Part shown: positions 13,221 to 14,021 of the stretch, in pieces
Numbering within the stretch: position 1 is the first letter of the stretch
Layout: every line of letters starts with the position of its first letter
Assembly: GCA_027352645.1 (NCBI GenBank)
Contig: DAIEIL010000114.1
Coordinates: 1 to 14,021, forward strand
Source of the DNA: Rhodobiaceae bacterium
GTDB lineage: Bacteria > Pseudomonadota > Alphaproteobacteria > Parvibaculales > Parvibaculaceae
Length of the DNA stretch: 14,021 bases
Direction: 5' to 3'
Translations under genes and position numbers: made by a program
Notes under the pieces: generated by a model
The model's database searches: none
Seen by the model: the letters and a program-made list of their open reading frames with translations, nothing else
What the model was told of the DNA's origin: nothing

Positions 13221-13645
13221 CCGCGCGCCTTCAACAGATCGCGGATTTCCTCGAGCAGAACTTCCTGACGCGGCTTTTCTTCCGCGGGGGCGGCTTCCTC
13301 GCCCTTTGCGATACGCTTTTTCAGATTGTTCATCTGGCGGATCACGATGAAGAGGGCGAAGGCCACGATCGTGAAGTTGATGATGGCGTTGATGAACTTT
13401 CCATAGGCGAGCACGGGAACTCCGGCCGCCTTGGCCGCTTCGAGAGAGGCGGGCGCGTGGTCCATGGTGAGCGCAAGGAAGTAGTTCGAGAAGTCGACGC
13501 CGCCCAGAAGAACGCCGATCGGCGGCATGATGACATCACTGACCAGCGACGTGACGATGCCGGTGAAGGCGGCGCCGATGATGATGCCGACCGCCATGTC
13601 GAGCACATTGCCCTTCAGCGCGAAATCGCGAAATTCCTTGAACAT
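13217..13645 (-). CDS. mscL: Large-conductance mechanosensitive channel MscL
   Basis: This 142-residue protein has the usual MscL length. MscL is a homopentameric inner-membrane channel that opens under high membrane tension to release solutes during hypo-osmotic shock. The N-terminal amphipathic helix 'MFKEFRDFALKGNVLDMAVG' leads into TM1 (about 16-45, 'IIIGAAFTGIVTSLVSDVIMPPIG'). A periplasmic loop (about 50-75) and TM2 (about 80-103, 'INAIINFTIVAFALFIVI') follow, then a charged cytoplasmic helix with 'EEKPRQEVLLEEIRDLL'. GGGAG lies 7 bases before the ATG. A weak promoter-like pair (TTGATC 13713-13718, CAATCT 13690-13695, minus strand, 17-base spacer) precedes it, so transcription apart from moaB is possible. 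Its 3' end overlaps the stop of the convergent DUF2064 gene. Confidence 0.98.
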   Translation of the reverse strand: MFKEFRDFALKGNVLDMAVGIIIGAAFTGIVTSLVSDVIMPPIGVLLGGVDFSNYFLALTMDHAPASLEAAKAAGVPVLAYGKFINAIINFTIVAFALFIVIRQMNNLKKRIAKGEEAAPAEEKPRQEVLLEEIRDLLKARG

Positions 13646-13729
13646 CCTGTTTCTCCCGTGTGACCGATCTTGTTTGCCAGCTCCCAGCCAGATTGAACGG
13701 CAGGACGGACGGGATCAAGACGCCTTATC

Positions 13730-14021
13730 TCACTTGTGTTCCTGCAGGCGCGGCAGAATTTCGACGAAGTTGCAGGGGCGATAGCGATTGTCGAGCTGGT
13801 ATTGCAGGATTTCGTCCCAGCCGTCCTTGCAGGCGCTCGGCGAACCGGGCAGCGCGAAGAGATATTTGCCATGGGCGACACCCGCCGTCGCGCGGGACTG
13901 GATGGTCGATGTGCCGATCTTCTCGTAGCTGATGCGGTGGAAGATCGCGGAGAAGCCGTCGATCTCTTTTTCATAAACCGATTTGAAGGCTTCCGGCGTC
14001 ACGTCGCGGCCGGTGAGGCCG
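13730..14021 (-). CDS. moaB: Molybdenum cofactor biosynthesis protein MoaB (5' end outside window)
   Basis: Only the last 96 or so residues are present; the frame is open to the window edge and begins mid-protein with 'GLTGRDVTPEAF'. The fragment carries the substrate-binding part of the MoaB/MogA fold: 'DGFSAIFHRISYEKIGTSTIQSRATAG', then 'LFALPGSPSACKDGWDEIL' and the MoaB ending 'YRPCNFVEILPRL'. MoaB/Mog proteins adenylylate molybdopterin in preparation for molybdate insertion in the cytoplasm. The PGSP motif and the ending favour MoaB over MogA. The GTG at 14002 is internal and not the start. It is upstream of mscL on the same strand across an 84-base gap in which I see no hairpin, so some read-through is possible. 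Confidence 0.93.
   Translation of the reverse strand, partial: GLTGRDVTPEAFKSVYEKEIDGFSAIFHRISYEKIGTSTIQSRATAGVAHGKYLFALPGSPSACKDGWDEILQYQLDNRYRPCNFVEILPRLQEHK

Noticed and set aside
1..14021. Defence island, prophage, integron or biosynthetic cluster
   Set aside because: All genes are core housekeeping or small metabolic genes of even base composition; no integrase, transposase, toxin-antitoxin, Cas or phage-like gene was found.

Overview
This window is a gene-dense, GC-rich stretch of chromosome from an alphaproteobacterium. The evidence is a GANTC-type CcrM methyltransferase, an alphaproteobacterial-type LexA box (GAAC-N7-GAAC), a CtrA-like TTAACCC site, many GTG starts, and the order DUF721/DciA - DsbA-like - smc. 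A Rhizobiales or Parvibaculum-like host is my guess from protein character only. There are no phage genes, transposases, CRISPR arrays or RNA genes. No gap between genes exceeds about 125 bases.

Layout. (1) 75-2402: a flavin-dependent monooxygenase of the NtaA/SnaA/DszA type (minus) faces away from a LysR regulator (plus); the pair looks like a small regulated catabolic unit. (2) 2425-7318: a minus-strand cluster transcribed in the order DUF721/DciA-like, membrane-anchored DsbA-like thiol oxidoreductase, smc. (3) 7370-8518: mutY (plus), divergent from the DUF721 gene and convergent with ccrM. The mutY/ccrM gap is almost filled by a three-hairpin palindromic element. (4) 8625-10524: ccrM and rnhB, both minus, separated by 97 bases that hold a good sigma70-like promoter, a TTAACCC site and a dense run of GANTC sites. 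(5) 10635-13220: a radical SAM protein of the PA0069/SplB-like family (minus) is divergent from two back-to-back glycosyltransferases of the 'rSAM/selenodomain-associated' families (plus). The shared 93-base gap carries a match to the alphaproteobacterial LexA (SOS) box. (6) 13217-14021: mscL and the 3' part of moaB, both minus.

Most of the genes serve genome maintenance: replication helicase loading (DciA), chromosome organisation (Smc), 8-oxoG:A repair (MutY), cell-cycle methylation (CcrM), ribonucleotide and RNA-primer removal (RNase HII) and a possible SOS-controlled radical SAM enzyme. I see no wholly new multi-gene system. The points most worth testing are regulatory: the GANTC/CtrA-type control region of ccrM, and the LexA-type box in front of a radical SAM family with no settled function.
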